Of a stretch of 64,000 nt of DNA, positions 1-11,400 are shown piece by piece (within the stretch, counting starts at the first letter, position 1; every line of letters starts with the position of its first letter). The translations under genes were made by a program, and so were the position numbers. This stretch comes from Adiantum capillus-veneris (taxonomy: Eukaryota; Streptophyta; Polypodiopsida; Polypodiales; Pteridaceae), in assembly GCA_014529385.2 (NCBI GenBank), contig CM043954.1:99693747-99757746 (forward strand). Direction: 5' to 3'. The notes under the pieces were generated by a model. The model worked only from the letters and a program-made list of their open reading frames with translations. It had not been told where the DNA came from and searched no databases.

Positions 1-3000
1 GAAGAACTAGAAAAGCTTATCAAATGTGGGTTCATATATCATATTGAACACTCTGAATGGGTGTCTCCGATAGTTATCGTGCCAAAAAAGAATGGGAAAC
101 TCAGGGTGTGCGTGGAACTCAAAAAAGTTGATGCAGCTACTAGAAGAGACCATTACCCCCTACCATATTCCGAACATGTACTCGAAAGAGTTGCAGGCAA
201 GGAAGCTTATAGCTTTCTAGATGGGTACTCAGGCTACAACCAAATCACGATAGCGCTAGAGGACCAAGCTAAAACTGCCTTCATCACAGAATTTGGCGTG
301 TTTGCATTTCGTGTGATGATTTTTGGCTTAACAAATGCCCCTGCTACATTCCAACGATTAATAAACACTGCTTTTAAAGAATATTTGAGAGAGTTTTGTG
401 AAGCTTTCTTAGACGACCTTTGTGTTTACTCTTCTTGGAAAGAACATCTATCATGTTTGCGGAAGGTGTTTGAAAAGTGTAGGTTATATCGTATCTCATT
501 GAACCCGTTCAAATGCCAATTTTGGGTCAAGCATGGAGTTATTTTAGGGCATATAGTATCCAAGAATGGTATCTCAACCGATGAGAGCAAAATTAAAGTG
601 ATTCTAGAGTTACCACCACCAACCAATTAAAAGGGAGTTCAAAGGTTCATGGGACACGTGGGTTATTATCGACGGTTTATTTTATTTTTCGCTGAGATAG
701 CACGTCCCTTGTACAAGCTTCTCATTGAATTTAAATGGACTGAAGAGTGTGACCAGGCCTATGAACAATTGAAGAAAACACTAGCAAGTGCTCCGATTTT
801 AAGGACACCTAACTGGGATGTCATTTTCCATGTGCATATTGATGCATCAAACTTTGCTATTGGGTGTGTTCTCACTCAACCAGGAGAACATAAATTGGAC
901 TATCCCATTAGCTTTGCAAGCCGTCAATTGAACGACGCTGAAAGGAACTACACCACTACAGAGCGAGAAGGTTTGGCAATGATTTATGCAGTAAAGAAAT
1001 TTCGCTACTACCTTCTGGCAAACAAGTTTGTATTTTATGTGGACCATCAAGCGTTGCTGTATCTGGTAAACAAGCCATGCTCCACAGGAAGAATCACACG
1101 ATGGTTGTTAATTCTTTTGGAGTTTGATTTCACGATTGTAGTGAGACCCGGTAAAAGGCACGTCATGGCTGATCATTTGTCTCGCATACCCAATGGTGAA
1201 GCCCCTACAGGAGTTGATGATGAATTACCCGATACTTCCCTATTCATAGTTGAGACTATGCCTGAATGGAGTGAGAACATTGTTAACTTTTTAGTTAATG
1301 GTTTTCCACCCAAGGAACTTCGTAAGGATATCGCTCGAAGGCTAGTAAAAGAATGTGAACCCTATTGTTTGATTGCCGGAACTCTGTATAGATTAGGCAA
1401 GGATGATATTCTTAGGCGTTGTGCCCGCGAGGATGAATATTTGTATATCTTGCAAGAAGCACATATGGGCATAGCAGGAGGTCATTTTTCAGGAGACCTG
1501 ACTGCTAGAAAGGTGCTGCAATCAGGCTATTGGTGGCCAACTTTATTTAAGGATGCATCACTTTTTACAAAAGGGTGTGATGAGTGCCAACGTTACAAGA
1601 CCACACAGCGCAAAGACAGAATGCCCTTACATCCTATTAAAGTAACCCAACCATTTGAAAAATGGGGCTTAGACTTTGTAGGTCCAATTAGTCCCGCAGC
1701 TCGCAACACTCAATCTCGATATATTCTAGTTGCTACGGACTATGTAACAAAGTGGGCTGAAGCTAAGGATTCACAAAAAGCTGACGCGAGGACAACAGCT
1801 AAGTTTCTTTTTGAGAACATTATCACAAGATTTGGTTGCCCTTTTGAAATTTTTAGTGATAATGGTACCCATTTTATAAATGAGGTAATAAGAGAGCTTA
1901 CCACGACCTTTATGATATTCCACCATAAGTCTACACCTTATTACCCGCAAGCTAATGGACAAGCCGAGAGCACCAACAAGACTCTAATCTCTATTTTAAC
2001 CAAGACGGTAGAAGCTCATCCCACTGATTGGGATTTGAAGTTGACATCTGCTCTATGGGCTTATCGTACTGCTTATAAAGTGGCTATTAATTGTACGCCA
2101 TTCAAAATGGTATACGGCCAAGAAGCGGTTATGCCTTGGGAGTTTGTCATTCCTAGTCTTAGGGTAGCTTCGCAAGAAGGATGGAATGGTAACCCCTTAA
2201 CCGAGCGTTTGTTTATCTTAGAAAAACTAGACGAAGAGAGACAGTTGGCTGTGCAAAATGCTCTGGTGGAAAAGGATAGGAGAAAAAAGTGGTTTGATCG
2301 CCATGTGAAGGACAAGGACATCAAAGTTGGTGATAAAGTCCTTATGTATGGAGTATGTAAAGAGAAGAAAAAGTTGAAATATGCTGGTAAAGGACCATAT
2401 AGAGTATGTGAAATTACCCCACAAGGTACCCTTCGTGTGGAAACTCTTGATGGAGTTGAAACCATTGGATTCCTCAATGGGAGTAAATTCAAAAGATATT
2501 ATGATCCTTTAAGCCAAGAAGAACTACGGGCCATTCATCAAAAGAAGGCTGCCAAAGCACAAACCGAGTTAAACAAGATACAAGCTCAAGCTGAGGCTAA
2601 GGAGCGACAACAACGTATAAGACAAAAACGAGAGGCTAACCTTGGAGTCACAAATGCATTCCACGTGGAAATCGAAGAGGATGGGTTGGAGTCTGACACA
2701 CCTCTACGATACCCTATTGAGTTAAATAGTGCCTATGGAAAAGTGCTATATAACGCCTTATTGGACATGGGTGCTAAATATAATCTGCTATCCTATGGGG
2801 TGTGGTGTCAGTTAGGGAAGCCACCTCTATCTGAGAGTATTATCCAAGTCAAGGGTGTCAACAAGAAAAAAACTATGGTTTTTGGAATCTGGCACACTTC
2901 TGTCAGTTATGACAATGGAATTGTAGCTCAAGACTTTTTGGTCATGCCTACTGGAACTATGGAGGGTAATATAAACCTAGGCCGCACGTGGATGATAGCC

Positions 3001-3129
3001 ACCAAATGCACTATTGATTGGGGGACTGGGGGTGTTACAACGCAAAAACCAACTCTTAGCCCTACCACTCAAGCCATAGTCCCTGAGATATTGCCTAAGG
3101 AAATAAAACCCAAGACATTGCATGTCTAG
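1..3129 (+). pseudogene. Gypsy pol: RT, RNase H, integrase, C-terminal protease-like domain
   Basis: One frame runs from base 1 to 3129, broken only by TAA at 628-630 and ended by TAG at 3127-3129. RT has the catalytic F-L-D-D at 406-417. RNase H starts at HIDAS (Asp at 841) and continues with TEREGL and VDHQALL. The integrase zinc finger has His at 1462 and 1483 and Cys at 1576 and 1585. The DDE core is visible: Asp 1672 (DFVGP), Asp 1858 (SDNG) and Glu 1966 (GQAES). After the integrase C-terminal domain comes a basic coiled linker and then LDMGA...NLGRTW, a retropepsin-like domain. The single internal nonsense codon would block the polyprotein. The 5' part of RT and any gag lie off the window. 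Confidence 0.9.
2695..3030 (+). other. Second retropepsin-like domain downstream of integrase
   Basis: Within the pol frame, about 80 codons after the integrase tail, the sequence reads ALLDMGAKYNLLS with the putative catalytic Asp at 2764-2766. Some 70 residues later comes NLGRTW, followed by TIDWGTG. This hydrophobic-hydrophobic-D-x-G-A start and L-G-x-x-W end is the retropepsin pattern; the usual T or S of DTG/DSG is Met here. Known Ty3 elements carry protease before RT, so the position is unusual. Element B has the equivalent domain at 55640-55920. Protease activity is not shown. Confidence 0.65.
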
Positions 3130-3879
3130 GAGGTTGAACCATACGTCCCCATAGCCCAACTCTCTAGAGCTTCAACTGATGTAGTTGAAAGAAAGCTTGA
3201 GACACACAAGAACCATCCTAATATAACAGAGAAAACATACAAGTGGGTCCCTAAAGTCTCTGTAGTGAGCATGGTTGATGCAAAAAAACGGAAACCTAGT
3301 AAGAACCATCCCACTCACTCCAAGAAATGTAAAGAAACGCTGCGTTGGATTCCTAAACGACTATTGGAAGCCCAAGGATACTATGAAGGAAATGATCAAA
3401 TCTGGGTGCCCAAACGTAAAGTGTACTCTTACCTGTCACCTGGCCCATGTAAACCCAATCCTGTGGCTCCAAAACAAATTGAAAATCGCGGAAAGGAAAA
3501 AATCATGGAATGTTACACACCCGATCTAGAGCTAGTTTGGGTACCAAAGAAAGAACGATTTGTTCCACCTAGCTCAGGAACAGGGAAATCAAATGAAGCT
3601 TCTTGCTCTTCATGTAGTTCCTATACGCAAATAGAACCTTCGACACAACCTCCACCTACCACTGTACATATCCATACAAGCACGAAAGAGTTTGCACCTC
3701 CCGGGGTAAGTTCACCACCTACAACAACGTTGCAAATAAAATCATGGGAGAGTACCTTACCACCCTTGCAACTAGATGAAACACATAGGGCGGTCGAAAA
3801 CTATTGGTTAAAACCTTCACCCATAACAACTTGGAACAATTGGTTTCAAAAGGTGACGACCTCATTCCAAAAGGTATGA
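3130..3879 (+). CDS. C-terminal pol tail with repeated W-x-P-K motifs
   Basis: The same frame as pol continues after the TAG at 3127 for 249 codons to TGA at 3877-3879, so this is probably the native polyprotein C-terminus cut off by one nonsense change. It holds four evenly scattered aromatic-proline-lysine motifs: KWVPK, RWIPK, IWVPK and VWVPK. A Ser/Thr/Pro-rich stretch and a final Trp-rich segment follow. There is no membrane segment or zinc finger. Similar W-V-P-K peptides are familiar from spacer regions of some plant Copia polyproteins; here they follow a Gypsy integrase. Function unknown. Confidence 0.55.
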   Translation, partial: EVEPYVPIAQLSRASTDVVERKLETHKNHPNITEKTYKWVPKVSVVSMVDAKKRKPSKNHPTHSKKCKETLRWIPKRLLEAQGYYEGNDQIWVPKRKVYSYLSPGPCKPNPVAPKQIENRGKEKIMECYTPDLELVWVPKKERFVPPSSGTGKSNEASCSSCSSYTQIEPSTQPPPTTVHIHTSTKEFAPPGVSSPPTTTLQIKSWESTLPPLQLDETHRAVENYWLKPSPITTWNNWFQKVTTSFQKV

Positions 3880-3885
3880 TCTACC

Positions 3886-3900
3886 CAAGGAAGGGGGGAG
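3886..3900 (+). other. Polypurine tract, probably internal
   Basis: The run AAGGAAGGGGGGAG ends just before TGTTTGCTAACACC, which has an LTR-like TG start. A second near-identical tract occurs at 5790-5802. Because an ORF with its own TATA box lies between the two, I read this first copy as an internal (central) polypurine tract. It could instead be the true 3' PPT, with the LTR starting at 3901. Confidence 0.5.
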
Positions 3901-3978
3901 TGTTTGCTAACACCAATCATTCACTTGCTCCCCTCTCAACCTTCCTCCCTGACCTCTCAATTCCAATCTTAGGGAATG

Positions 3979-3990
3979 TATATATATAGC
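3979..3990 (+). promoter_or_regulatory. TATA box upstream of the extra ORF
   Basis: GTATATATATAGC lies about 170 bp before the ATG at 4160. It is followed by an A/C-rich leader typical of a plant 5' UTR (CAAACAACACACAAAAACAAC). It may drive a separate transcript for the ORF at 4160, or be the LTR promoter if 3901 is the start of an LTR. Confidence 0.5.
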
Positions 3991-4159
3991 CTTATACTCA
4001 CAAAAAACAAAAATAGTAAAGAGCAAGAGCGACTAGCAACGAGAGAGCACCCTATCAGATCTTACATATAAGTCTAAATTCACCGTGTCAATTCAAACAA
4101 CACACAAAAACAACTCTTATGTTTTAAAGGCCTAACCAAATCTACCTGTCTTGTCAAAA

Positions 4160-4582
4160 ATGGCTACTTCACCAGAGGCATGCACTTCTATTTTTGATGA
4201 AAGGTACCCTTTGTCTTTTCCTCAAGTGTTCTACGTATGCTACCCTATACTTTCTTGCGAATGGGATTTGATAGAGAGCCTTGCATGTGAGAGAAATTTT
4301 GAGGAGTTAGAATGGCTGTTACGTCTATGGCTAACTAGTGATCCCTACCCAGTAGCGAATGTGTCTCCAATGGCACATGCTTATTCTTTTGCACAAGATG
4401 AGTATCCACGCATCGCGAGGTTCTTGATTAGCATGCTTGCACAAGAGGATGATGAAGAGGAACTAATAGAGACCGAGGAAGACTATGGCCTCACGGACAA
4501 CGATTTTATTTATCTAGATGATGAGGATAGAGGCCTAGCCTTAGGGTGGCCACCCGGTTTATATAATATCCTCTTTCCTTGA
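4160..4582 (+). CDS. Unrecognised acidic 140-residue protein, extra ORF of element A
   Basis: An uninterrupted ORF starts MATSPEACTS; the ATG at 4160 lies in good context (AAAATGGCT). It encodes about 140 residues and ends with TGA at 4580-4582. The N-terminal half is rich in aromatics and Cys/Trp (for example CEWDLIESLACE and LEWLLRLWL). The C-terminal half is strongly acidic, with DDEEELIETEEDYG and YLDDEDRG. No signal peptide, transmembrane segment or known motif is visible. It stands alone between two polypurine tracts, behind its own TATA box. It is intact while neighbouring pol is broken. I do not recognise a family. Confidence 0.5.
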   Translation: MATSPEACTSIFDERYPLSFPQVFYVCYPILSCEWDLIESLACERNFEELEWLLRLWLTSDPYPVANVSPMAHAYSFAQDEYPRIARFLISMLAQEDDEEELIETEEDYGLTDNDFIYLDDEDRGLALGWPPGLYNILFP

Positions 4583-5789
4583 TTCTAAAAGGGGTGACAG
4601 ATAGGTAGGTTAGGGGTCTAGATTGTGTTTTGAGTTTGTTTTTTAGGAGTTTTAATTTTTCACACTGACATGCCTCCTAGAGGTATAGTGCCTGTTTTTG
4701 GATGTGTTAGGTAGGACTTATATGGATCTCCATCCACATGGCTGAGGACATCTGCTTCAACGAAATGAGCCACTCCATACCTCCAGGTGTACTACTTTCC
4801 ATGATTTATGTTGGTGGATATGTGTAATTGCTAATAATGATTTTTCATTCTTTGTTTGAGTGCAATAGTTATGATTGTTATCTGCCATTATAGATGTATA
4901 AATTTGTCTTTGCTTAAGTTGATTGAACTCCAGTTTAATCTTATGGATGAGCCTGGAGATTAGGAGACCGTGACTTTAGGTTAACTCATTTACTTGACCA
5001 CTAGGCCTAGCTAATAAAATTATCCGAGTATTTGAGACCTTAGGAATGTTTTAGGCAGAGAAAGGCTTGCTCACTCAAACAACCAAAAACACTAGTGCGA
5101 ATACCAAGGAAATGGAAGGAAAAAAAAAAAAAAAACATAAGTGCCACAAATGAAAAATCTTACGCTGGAAGAGAAATCCTGGCTTGAATTGGTACTTCAC
5201 TCACATGTATTGTCTATGGTACTAGAGCCCTAGAGGTTCCCAGTGTGGGCGCTTTTCCTTGAGAAGAAAAAAACCCTGGACATACAAAATAAGCACACAC
5301 GTCACATGATTGTGACCCAAAGTAAAAAAGTATTAAAAAAAATAAAAAATCAAAAGACCTCCATTGAGCTTACAGTTAACATTTCAAGCTTTTGTTTGCA
5401 GTTGTGAGAGCAAGTTGGCTAATCAAAGCTGAAAAGCATAATTAGGGAATCTTGCATTTAGATAATCTTCTTAGCTTAGCTAGTACTAGAGTAGTTTTTT
5501 TAACCTTAGTCATAGCTAACTAATTGATAGACTCACCCATAAGCTCAAAACTCTTGATTAATTAATTTACTCAAAGTGCAATTTATTTGTCCTTAATGGC
5601 AGTCTAACATTTCATAAATCTTGCATTTACTCATTTCCACATGTACTTTACATTCCCCTCATGATTTATGGCAATATAATTCCGCTTGCAAAAACAGTGA
5701 CTTTGCCTTGCAGATTCAAATCTAGATGCTCTACAACATGGACATACCAAGCTTCAACTCAATAGCTTCCGAGGACGGAATCTACATCA
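4583..5789 (+). other. Non-coding 3' region of element A
   Basis: No ORF of substance and no domain seen. It is AT-rich with an A16 run near 5121-5136 and ends at a second polypurine tract. Probably 3' untranslated internal sequence of element A. Confidence 0.4.
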
Positions 5790-5802
5790 GGAAGGGGGGC
5801 AA
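5790..5802 (+). other. 3' polypurine tract
   Basis: GGAAGGGGGGCAA lies directly before TGTTAACCC at 5803, the expected layout of PPT and 3' LTR start. It is nearly identical to the tract at 3886-3900. Confidence 0.55.
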
Positions 5803-6112
5803 TGTTAACCCTCGTGGCTCACGGACACCCTATCGCCTACGACGGACACTGTAACCGTATTGTTTATTTAAGTAGAGTTAGGCATCGGGCTTGTCGGTCC
5901 AATAGGGAAAGGTAGAGTGATCGCCGATGAGAGGCGCACTCTAACACGAACATGCTAGGGTTAGTTGGCTAAGCATGGGCGCCCAAGTGTGAATGGGGTG
6001 AGCTCACATAAAAGCCAATTAAACCTAAAATTGAGTCATTCTCTCATTGTGCAATAGAAGCTGCTCTTGCTCCATCTCCACCTTCTCCTTCACCATCTCC
6101 TTGTGTGTGTGC

Positions 6113-6183
<71 letters not shown>

Positions 6184-6358
6184 TGAGAGTGTGTGTGCGA
6201 TCGAGCGTTGCGGCGGCACGACGGCGGCGAGGTGGTTGAGCGCGGCGTAGCGGCGTCTCCCTCTTCTTCGCGGCGAGGAATCCTCTACGGTAGGAGCATA
6301 AGGCGGTGAGTGACACACCATTGCCCTCTTTGAGCTTACTAGTTAAACTAGTTGTGTG
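5803..6358 (+). repeat. Probable LTR
   Basis: Starts TGTTAACCC right after a polypurine tract. It has a TATA-like TATTTAAG near 5875 and a (GA)n tract, and ends shortly before TTGGAGCCGTCTGCGG (about 6360). That resembles the TGGCGCCGTCTG-type primer-binding region of some plant Gypsy elements. It can be the 3' LTR of element A or the remains of a second, tandem element. No second copy was found in the window, so the borders are tentative. Confidence 0.5.
6117..6181 (+). repeat. (GA)n microsatellite
   Basis: Uninterrupted GA dinucleotides for about 32 repeats, flanked by GT-rich sequence, inside the probable LTR. Confidence 0.95.
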
Positions 6359-6429
6359 CTTGGAGCCGTCTGCGGCTCGTACACGGTGTATCGACAAGTC
6401 CCTTGCTTCGACAGTGCGGCAAGGAGCGC

Positions 6430-6944
6430 ACACTATCCTTCTCATTAGTAGGTAGAAATTCCTTCCTGAAGACAGTCTCAAGAGCTGCCCAAGTCTGTGG
6501 TAGGATGCCCTTCTCCTTGAGAGACATCCACCATTTGTAGGCCTTGCCGTCCAAAGTCATACTTGTCTGCAACGCCTTGGCTGCATCCGGGGTACGTCGA
6601 AGGTCATGAATACCATCCCACTTACTGAGAAAAATATTCACGGTGTCCTTGTTTCGCTCACGCTCTTCTCCCCAAAAAATTGGTGGCTTTGTATTTTTCA
6701 ACAAATCGTCCACCTCTTTTTGGGTCAGAGAGTGCAGCGATTCTGGAGGAGGGCCTTGCCCGGCACCTGGCCCTTGGCTTGGTGTGGAGCCGTGCTCCTG
6801 ATTTTGCTGACCAGCAGGGCCCTTGGCCTGCTGTCGCATATGCTACTTAATCAAATCGGATAATGCTGTGACATTCTGATTTAATTGTGCAAAATTCGTT
6901 TCAAGCACAGTCATGCGTGTTTGCAATGCACGAAAATCTTGCAT
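6430..6944 (-). pseudogene. Gypsy gag fragment
   Basis: On the minus strand, ATG at 6944-6942 opens MQDFRALQTRM, continues through an in-frame TAG (6845-6843) into a Gln/Gly/Pro-rich linker, and then reaches a clear retrotransposon Gag core with KPPIFWG, VNIFLSKWDGI, YKWWMSLKE and FRKEFLPTNEKDSVRS. About 150 residues of Gag are present; homology appears to stop near 6430, where the sequence changes character. There is no zinc knuckle and no pol, so this is a truncated element in the opposite orientation to element A. The PBS and LTR piece at 7982-8137 fit as its 5' end. Confidence 0.75.
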
Positions 6945-7981
6945 GTCTAGCAACTCATACGCATCGTCTGTCTCGCCATTGTGGCACGATTACCCTCCGT
7001 GAGAGAAACTGTCCACGTGGCATCGATAGACGAAACGTGTGCGGATTGCTCCCAATCGAATGCATGATTCATATCTATGTCCGAATCCATGCCGTGGATG
7101 TACTGTGCGAGAAAAGAAAGGAGAATACCTGAATTCCAAAGAGCTCGTAGCCGTATGCGATAAGGAACCGTATAATTATGCCTTTGAGAAGAAAGAACGC
7201 CGACTTCGAAAGAGAAGTTCAATCCAAGACCACTACCAGCTTGACAACAACGAGCAAAATGTCAGAGGATGATTCACTCGAAAGCACGGAGCAAATTCGA
7301 GTTGCGAATAGTCTGGTTTGTGTCGTATGCAATACACCAGATAGACTTCAAAGTTGTCGACAATTTGGGCAACCGATGAGGAAGTTGAAACATAAAGCAA
7401 TGGAGAGTCACTGCCGATTTGGTTTGCAGCGTATGCAACCACCAAATCGGTTGAAGCTTGGTGACCAATTTGCAGTTTGTCAAAGCTTCAAAAGCCGAGC
7501 TGCAACAAATTTCAGACTGCTGAATTTGCACGAATCAAGAACAATGGTGCTTGATTGTACCAAGCAAAACGGAGAGCCGAATAAACTAGCAAAGAGAGTG
7601 GAGTTGAGGTTTTCCGATGCTTTTCACCCCAACTGCATGGGAGCCTCCCTTTGGCAAGGCCACTAAGTGTGGCTAGGGCTTTTTTTTTTAATAATTTTTT
7701 TTTGACGAAAATACTCTGCAAATAGGGCCATCGACAGCGCGTGGCAAAGAAGACGATGGAGCTCACTATGCAGCAGTCCTTTGGGGGCGGGCCAAGCACG
7801 AAAAATCCCTGGTTTTGCCTTGCGCTCCAATTGAGCCTAACCACAGCCGATTTGGTGCAGGTCGAAACACGCCTCGTCCTCGACTTAGAGCTTCTGCACA
7901 CGTCGTTTTCGGCTTCTCCTCCCTTTGAGGTTGCATGCAACATGCATCCAAAAAACAGAACGTGCCCTCAGTTCTAAGTTT
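6945..7981 (-). other. Leader of the minus-strand Gypsy fragment
   Basis: About 1 kb between the PBS and the gag start on the minus strand. Several short ORFs occur on both strands, none with a recognisable domain. No other structure seen. Confidence 0.4.
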
Positions 7982-7994
7982 AGCTCTGATACCA
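7982..7994 (-). other. Primer-binding site (tRNA-iMet type)
   Basis: The minus strand reads TGGTATCAGAGCT, complementary to the 3' end of plant initiator tRNA-Met. It marks the 5' LTR/internal junction of a minus-strand retroelement. Confidence 0.75.
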
Positions 7995-8133
7995 ATCTCA
8001 AACCAACGGACTGCCAGACCCGGTCCATCTGCCCAACCTCCCTTTTATAGTCTTCCAGCCTGCTTGAACCCGTTCCCACTGGCAGTCGGCCCCTGGCCGA
8101 GTCCGTGACCCCATTGGTTTGGCCCTTAGCCTG

Positions 8134-8137
<4 letters not shown>
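7995..8137 (-). repeat. 5' LTR fragment of the minus-strand Gypsy element
   Basis: Lies directly upstream (minus strand) of the PBS and holds a TATA box, CTATAAAAGG, at 8041-8050. The far end merges into a (CT)n tract, so the LTR start is not defined. Confidence 0.5.
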
Positions 8138-8203
<66 letters not shown>

Positions 8204-8307
8204 CCTCGTATCAGATTCACCATGGCGTAATTGTTTGGTCTCATAGGTCATTATAGCATTTAGAAGATGCTAATTTAACATTTTAGTTCATTTCATTTCA
8301 TTTCTAT

Positions 8308-8340
<33 letters not shown>

Positions 8341-8458
8341 CACTCGTGCGCGTGCAAACCACATATCAGATTCACCATGGTGTAATTTCTTGGTCTCATA
8401 GTAGGTCATTTCTCATTTTAGAATTTAGAAGATGTGAATATAACATTCCATGTGTTTC
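8138..8458 (+). repeat. Alternating microsatellite/unit array, left part
   Basis: Order: (CT)n 8138-8200, unit 8201-8305, (TG)n 8306-8342, unit 8356-8458. The units share the core TATCAGATTCACCATGG, then TGGTCTCATAG, AGAAGATG and a TTTCATTTC-like end. The same units reappear at 11959-12370 beyond the LINE. Confidence 0.85.
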
Positions 8459-11400
8459 AAGGCATATGAGGAGAGAAATAAGAAAAACAAGGAGATCTCT
8501 CATGAAGAAAATGTCGCCAAGGAGGACGTAAGTCTATCGAGCAAATATGAATACGCGACAAATGAGGCCGAAATACAATTGAAACTATGCTTACCCATGT
8601 AATGCAAGAGTTGGCATAGATGAACTAACAAGCAAAGCTGATGTCGTGCTTCTTGTTGGAATTTGGGAGCATGATACACAAAAGATCAACAGATTGGAGG
8701 ATTATAATGTACATTCATTGATGTGATCAAAGAATCTCAAGCAACGAAGAGGGCAAGGAGGGGTAGCAGTATGGCTAAGAAAGGATTGGAAGATTTTGCA
8801 TCAATTGTGAAAGATGACAAGCACAAACTTTATGTATGGCTGAAAATTATGACACCAAAAAGAGCATCCATTTTTGTAGTCATTTGCTACATTCTCATCA
8901 TGATTCTCCTTTTTATGCTTACATAAATCAACCATTTTTTGATTTAGAGGAGGACATTGCTTATTTTAAAGTTAAAGGTGATGTTAGTGTCTTTGGAGAT
9001 ATGAATGCTCGCACAAAAACATTGCAACATGATACTCAACAATTTAATATGCCATACATTTCAAGGGCGTTGGAGGAAGTTCCCTTGTATGATCATACTT
9101 CAATGAATGAGAAAGATCCGCTTCACGATGGAAAGTTACTTTTATACATGTGCAATAGCACGGGTATGGTCATTGCCAATGGTGTATCTTTGTGGAGTGG
9201 AACCAATGGATTTATATGTAGAAACCATAATGGGGATATTGTGATTGATTATATACTACTCTCCGAAGCCATCATGTATTGCATAAAGAGTTTTATGCTT
9301 AGTCAATGAACCCCAGAATCAAACCATCGAACCTTATGTATTGAACTTACATGTGGAGAAGCAACTAACCATGATAATCTTAGGAAAAGGAAAGAGATGT
9401 TATCACTATGTATGGATTTCGAAAGGGCACCAATGTACACTGAAATGGTTGAGCAAAAGTTATGGATGACAAAGCTTCAACATGATGCACCATTGGAAAC
9501 TAAATGGGAAGCTTTCAAGAAAGTTATTTGTTCTTGTCATAAAGCATGTCCATGGTGTCAACAAAGATATATCACGCAAAAGGTGGTTTGATAAAGAATT
9601 TCAAGGTGCTCAAAAGTGCTTGATAAAGCTTGATGCAACTATGAACAAAGACAACTATCAAAATCATTTGCATACATACAAGGCATTGATTCAAAAGAAG
9701 AGAATAAGATGGGAAGTAAAGCATCAGTTTTTTTAAGTTCAAAGAAAAGACACGTATGTGTGGAAGATTTTGGAGAAACTTGAGGGGCAAGTGGGTTGAG
9801 AGTTTTGGTAACTTGAATCTTGTGGATATGTACACACATTGTAGATGACTATATGAGCAACCAAATGCTGAAAAAATGCCATTCTATGGTTCACTCCTAT
9901 GTATGCCCTCTTTCTTTATTATTGACGAAGTGTGCGGTCGGCTTGAAAAGTTGGCCACTCGCAAAGTGGGAGATCTTCAAAGTATCAAGCTAGAAATGAT
10001 TAAATTAATAGGAGATTTTACACATGAGTTGATGTGTGATATGTTCAACCTTGCACTTCAACATGGTATGCGCGCCTTGTGATTGGAGTACTAATTGGGT
10101 CAAGACTTTTCATAAAGGAGGGGATGTAAAGAATGTAAATAACTACCGAACTATAATGATTGGGTCTCTTATGGAAAAGTTGTTTGGGTGCATAATGGAG
10201 ATAAAATTGAGTGATTGGGCTGAACAGAATGGCAAGCGGCAAAAGGACAAGCGAGTTTTCATTGATGCCATTGCACCATTGATCATCTTGTTACTCTTCG
10301 TGTTCTCATGGAGAAAAGTCGGTTGAAAGGCAAACGATTGTATTTTTGCTTTGTGGAATTTAAAAAAACCTTTGATATGATTCCACATAACAATTTGTGG
10401 ATAAGGATGGAAGAGATCCAAGTGCCAAGTGAGTTTATGCTTGCGGTTTCTCGAATCTATGAGAAGGTGATGTGTCAATTGCGCATGGGAAGAGGAATTT
10501 CAAAAAAAATTGCAAGCGCTATTGGGGTTAAACAAGGATGTTCTTTGTCACCGACTCTCTTTGGTCTACTCATCAAACAATTGGATCAAATGGTACTTAA
10601 CGTTATGCAAAAGGAAGGCATTGAAGAGGTCACTATTTGCAATGTGTAATCATGCTTTTGTTGTATGTGGATGATGTAGTGCTTCTAACAACACTTTAGA
10701 GGACTCACAAAAGCTTATGGTTGTCCTTGAGAACTTTTCCTTGCATAGTGGGTTGATTGTGAATAAAACCAAAACAAAGGTTATGCTTGTGAAAACCAAC
10801 CATAAGGAGAAGCCATGCATTGTGTACAACAATGAGACACTTGAAGTTGTTGAGAGCTTTAAGTACCTTAGCCTTGAGGTTCCAGCCAATGACAAGTGGC
10901 ATGAATGTGCTATGCATCGTTTGGAAGTCGGGAAGAGAGCATATCATGCATGTGAGAACATGTGTAATACGGGAAACTTCAAGTGTTGGGTTCTCAAGAA
11001 GTACCTTTTTGACACATTGGTGACACCAGTTCTTCTTTATGGAGTTGAAGTGTGGGGTGGGAGCATCTCAAATTCTACTTGAAAAGAGTTTGAGAATGTT
11101 CAAAAGTGTTTTCTTACAAACTTTCTCCAAGTTAAGACACAAATATAATATATGCTACGACTTTTTGGGTCGGGATCTCTTCCAATTGAGGTTATGAGCA
11201 TGGAAAGGTTTGTGGAATTCATCATAAAGATGCGTCAAAACCCCTCACTTCCACTTCCTACAATTGCATGGGAAGCAAGCAAAAAAGTTCAAAAGACGCA
11301 TAAAAGCAAGATCTTGAGCATGGTATGGATGCAAGATATAAAGAAGTGGTTTGGAAGATGGGTTGCATTACACTTGCTACATGATGCCTCAATAGACTCC

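Larger units (their letters stand above)
1..6358 (+). mobile_element. Ty3/Gypsy retrotransposon A, 3' part (5' end outside window)
   Basis: Reading frame 1 is open from the first base into RT, RNase H and integrase, so the LTR, gag and protease lie upstream of the window. The element continues through an integrase-distal protease-like domain, a W-x-P-K tail, a polypurine tract (3886-3900), an extra ORF (4160-4582) and a second polypurine tract (5790-5802) directly before a TG-starting LTR-like segment. Pol is clearly the same lineage as element B (33351-61856). Assigning 3901-5802 to this element, rather than to a separate insertion, is an inference from the parallel layout of B. Confidence 0.75.

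Noticed and set aside
2073-2492. 139-codon antisense ORF over integrase
   Set aside because: Lies exactly opposite well-supported integrase coding sequence and has no domain; a shadow frame.
6025-8244. ORFs reading poly-Ser-Leu or poly-Arg-Glu through (GA)n/(CT)n tracts (also near 11712-11969 and 15668-15968)
   Set aside because: Translation of microsatellites; no coding support outside the repeat.
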